The notes under the pieces: model-generated | Told to the model about the DNA's origin: nothing | What the model saw: the letters and a program-made list of their open reading frames with translations, nothing else | Database searches by the model: none | Shown here: piece by piece, positions 63,275-64,000 of the stretch | Numbering within the stretch: the first letter of the stretch is position 1 | How the letters are laid out: every line of letters begins with the position of its first letter | DNA from: Gammaproteobacteria bacterium | GTDB lineage: Bacteria > Gemmatimonadota > Gemmatimonadetes > Longimicrobiales > Gaopeijiaceae | Assembly (NCBI GenBank): GCA_028821195.1 | Contig: JAPPHB010000138.1 | Location: 62,001-126,000, forward strand | Reading direction: 5' to 3' | DNA: 64,000 bases | Program-made: the position numbers and the translations under genes

Positions 63275-64000
63275 ATGCGCTTCCTCTCCGCCGCCCTCAC
63301 TGTTTCCGTCGCCGCACTCGCCACATTCGGCTCACCGCTGGCCGCGCAGCAGCGCCCGTTCACGTTCATGGATGTTCAGGAGCTGAAGCGCGCCGGCTCG
63401 TGGACGCCGAGTCCGGACGGGGCGTGGATGCTCTACACCGTCACGACCCCCGACTGGGACGCGGCGGAGTCCCAGACCGACATCCACCTGGTGTCGCTGA
63501 GTGAGGGCGTCTCTTCGAGCCGGCAGCTCACCTACACCGACGACAGGAACGAAACCAGCCCGGCCTGGGCCGCGGACGGCTCGTTCTTCGTCTTCTCGTC
63601 GAACCGCGACGGGGAGGAAAACCAGTTGTACATGATGCGCCACGACGGCGGCGAGGCGCGCAAGGTCACCGACGCCGGGGAAGGGGTGTCGGGGTTTGCG
63701 TTCAGCCCGGATGGGCAGTGGCTGGTGTACCGCTCCGGCGAGAGCGACCGGGAGCAGTTATACCGGCTGCCGGCCGGCGACCTGGTCGGAGGCGAGCCCG
63801 AGCAGCTCACCGATGGCGAAGCCGGGATCGACCAGTGGGACTTCTCCCCCGACGGAAGCCGCATCTACTTCGCGCGTCCGGACTCGTTCGACGAGGACGA
63901 GGTGAAGCGGCGCGAGCAGGGCTTCACGGTCGACGTGCGCAACGCCGTCACCCCGCTCTCGAGCCTGTGGAGCGTGGACGTCGCGGCGGCAACCGAGCGG
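63275..64000 (+). CDS. S9-family peptidase, N-terminal part (cut by the window end)
   Basis: The frame is open from ATG 63275 to the last base, giving 242 residues. A signal peptide ends LAAQQ. The rest is a beta-propeller with SWTPSPDGAWMLYTV, SPAWAADGSFFVFSS, FSPDGQWLVY and FSPDGSRIYF repeats, typical of the N-terminal domain of S9 prolyl oligopeptidases; the alpha/beta-hydrolase domain lies beyond the window. Divergent from the lipoprotein gene. Confidence 0.85.
   Translation, partial: MRFLSAALTVSVAALATFGSPLAAQQRPFTFMDVQELKRAGSWTPSPDGAWMLYTVTTPDWDAAESQTDIHLVSLSEGVSSSRQLTYTDDRNETSPAWAADGSFFVFSSNRDGEENQLYMMRHDGGEARKVTDAGEGVSGFAFSPDGQWLVYRSGESDREQLYRLPAGDLVGGEPEQLTDGEAGIDQWDFSPDGSRIYFARPDSFDEDEVKRREQGFTVDVRNAVTPLSSLWSVDVAAATER

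Overview
The window is GC-rich and carries a gene set typical of Gemmatimonadota, the phylum I would suggest. It has a SusC/SusD pair, a protein with TonB plug but no barrel, exported amidohydrolase, amidases, S9 peptidases and Xaa-Pro peptidase, a sortilin-like beta-propeller protein, and a DUF5686-like barrel protein. This taxonomic call rests on gene content only. No rRNA or tRNA gene was recognised.

Left arm (1-18.7 kb): an accessory, defence-type island. A compact minus-strand operon (751-5886) encodes a GHKL-fold ATPase, two unrecognised proteins and a PD-(D/E)XK nuclease with an HsdR-N-like domain, behind a recognisable promoter. Next comes a graveyard of mobile DNA: two IS21 IstB tails, IS21 terminal repeats, an IS481-type transposase tail, a P63C-type stub and two decayed copies of an exported amidohydrolase. 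A probable SRA-HNH (type IV, modification-dependent) endonuclease sits inside it. Two small plus-strand genes follow, one PD-(D/E)XK-like but lacking its catalytic lysine. Then come a methyltransferase, a barrel protein, a broken AbiEii gene, an ABC exporter/amidohydrolase operon and an antitoxin without a toxin.

Middle (19-32.5 kb): a lipid or terpenoid oxidation neighbourhood. It holds a Rieske oxygenase of the cholesterol-desaturase type overlapping a P450 C-terminal relic, an MpaB-type oxygenase, a GPP34-cytochrome P450 fusion coupled to a spondin_N lipoprotein, an RND pump, and a sterol C-24 methyltransferase homologue. No cyclase is present in the window, so the substrate is unknown; sterol, hopanoid or carotenoid tailoring is an inference. 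A 27-bp-period repeat lies between MpaB and the spondin gene.

Right part (32.5-64 kb): mostly ordinary envelope, transport and peptidase genes. These are an NCS2 permease with a regulatory tail, S9 peptidases, a geranylgeranyl-reductase-like flavoprotein, a nucleotide-translocase-like carrier, a secreted triple-RidA protein, a Gfo/Idh/MocA oxidoreductase with an amidase, RecQ with a SulP transporter, a propeller protein, an aminopeptidase P, an ECF sigma/anti-sigma locus whose sigma gene is frameshifted, CapA, and a TonB plug protein before SusC/SusD. The window ends inside another S9 peptidase.
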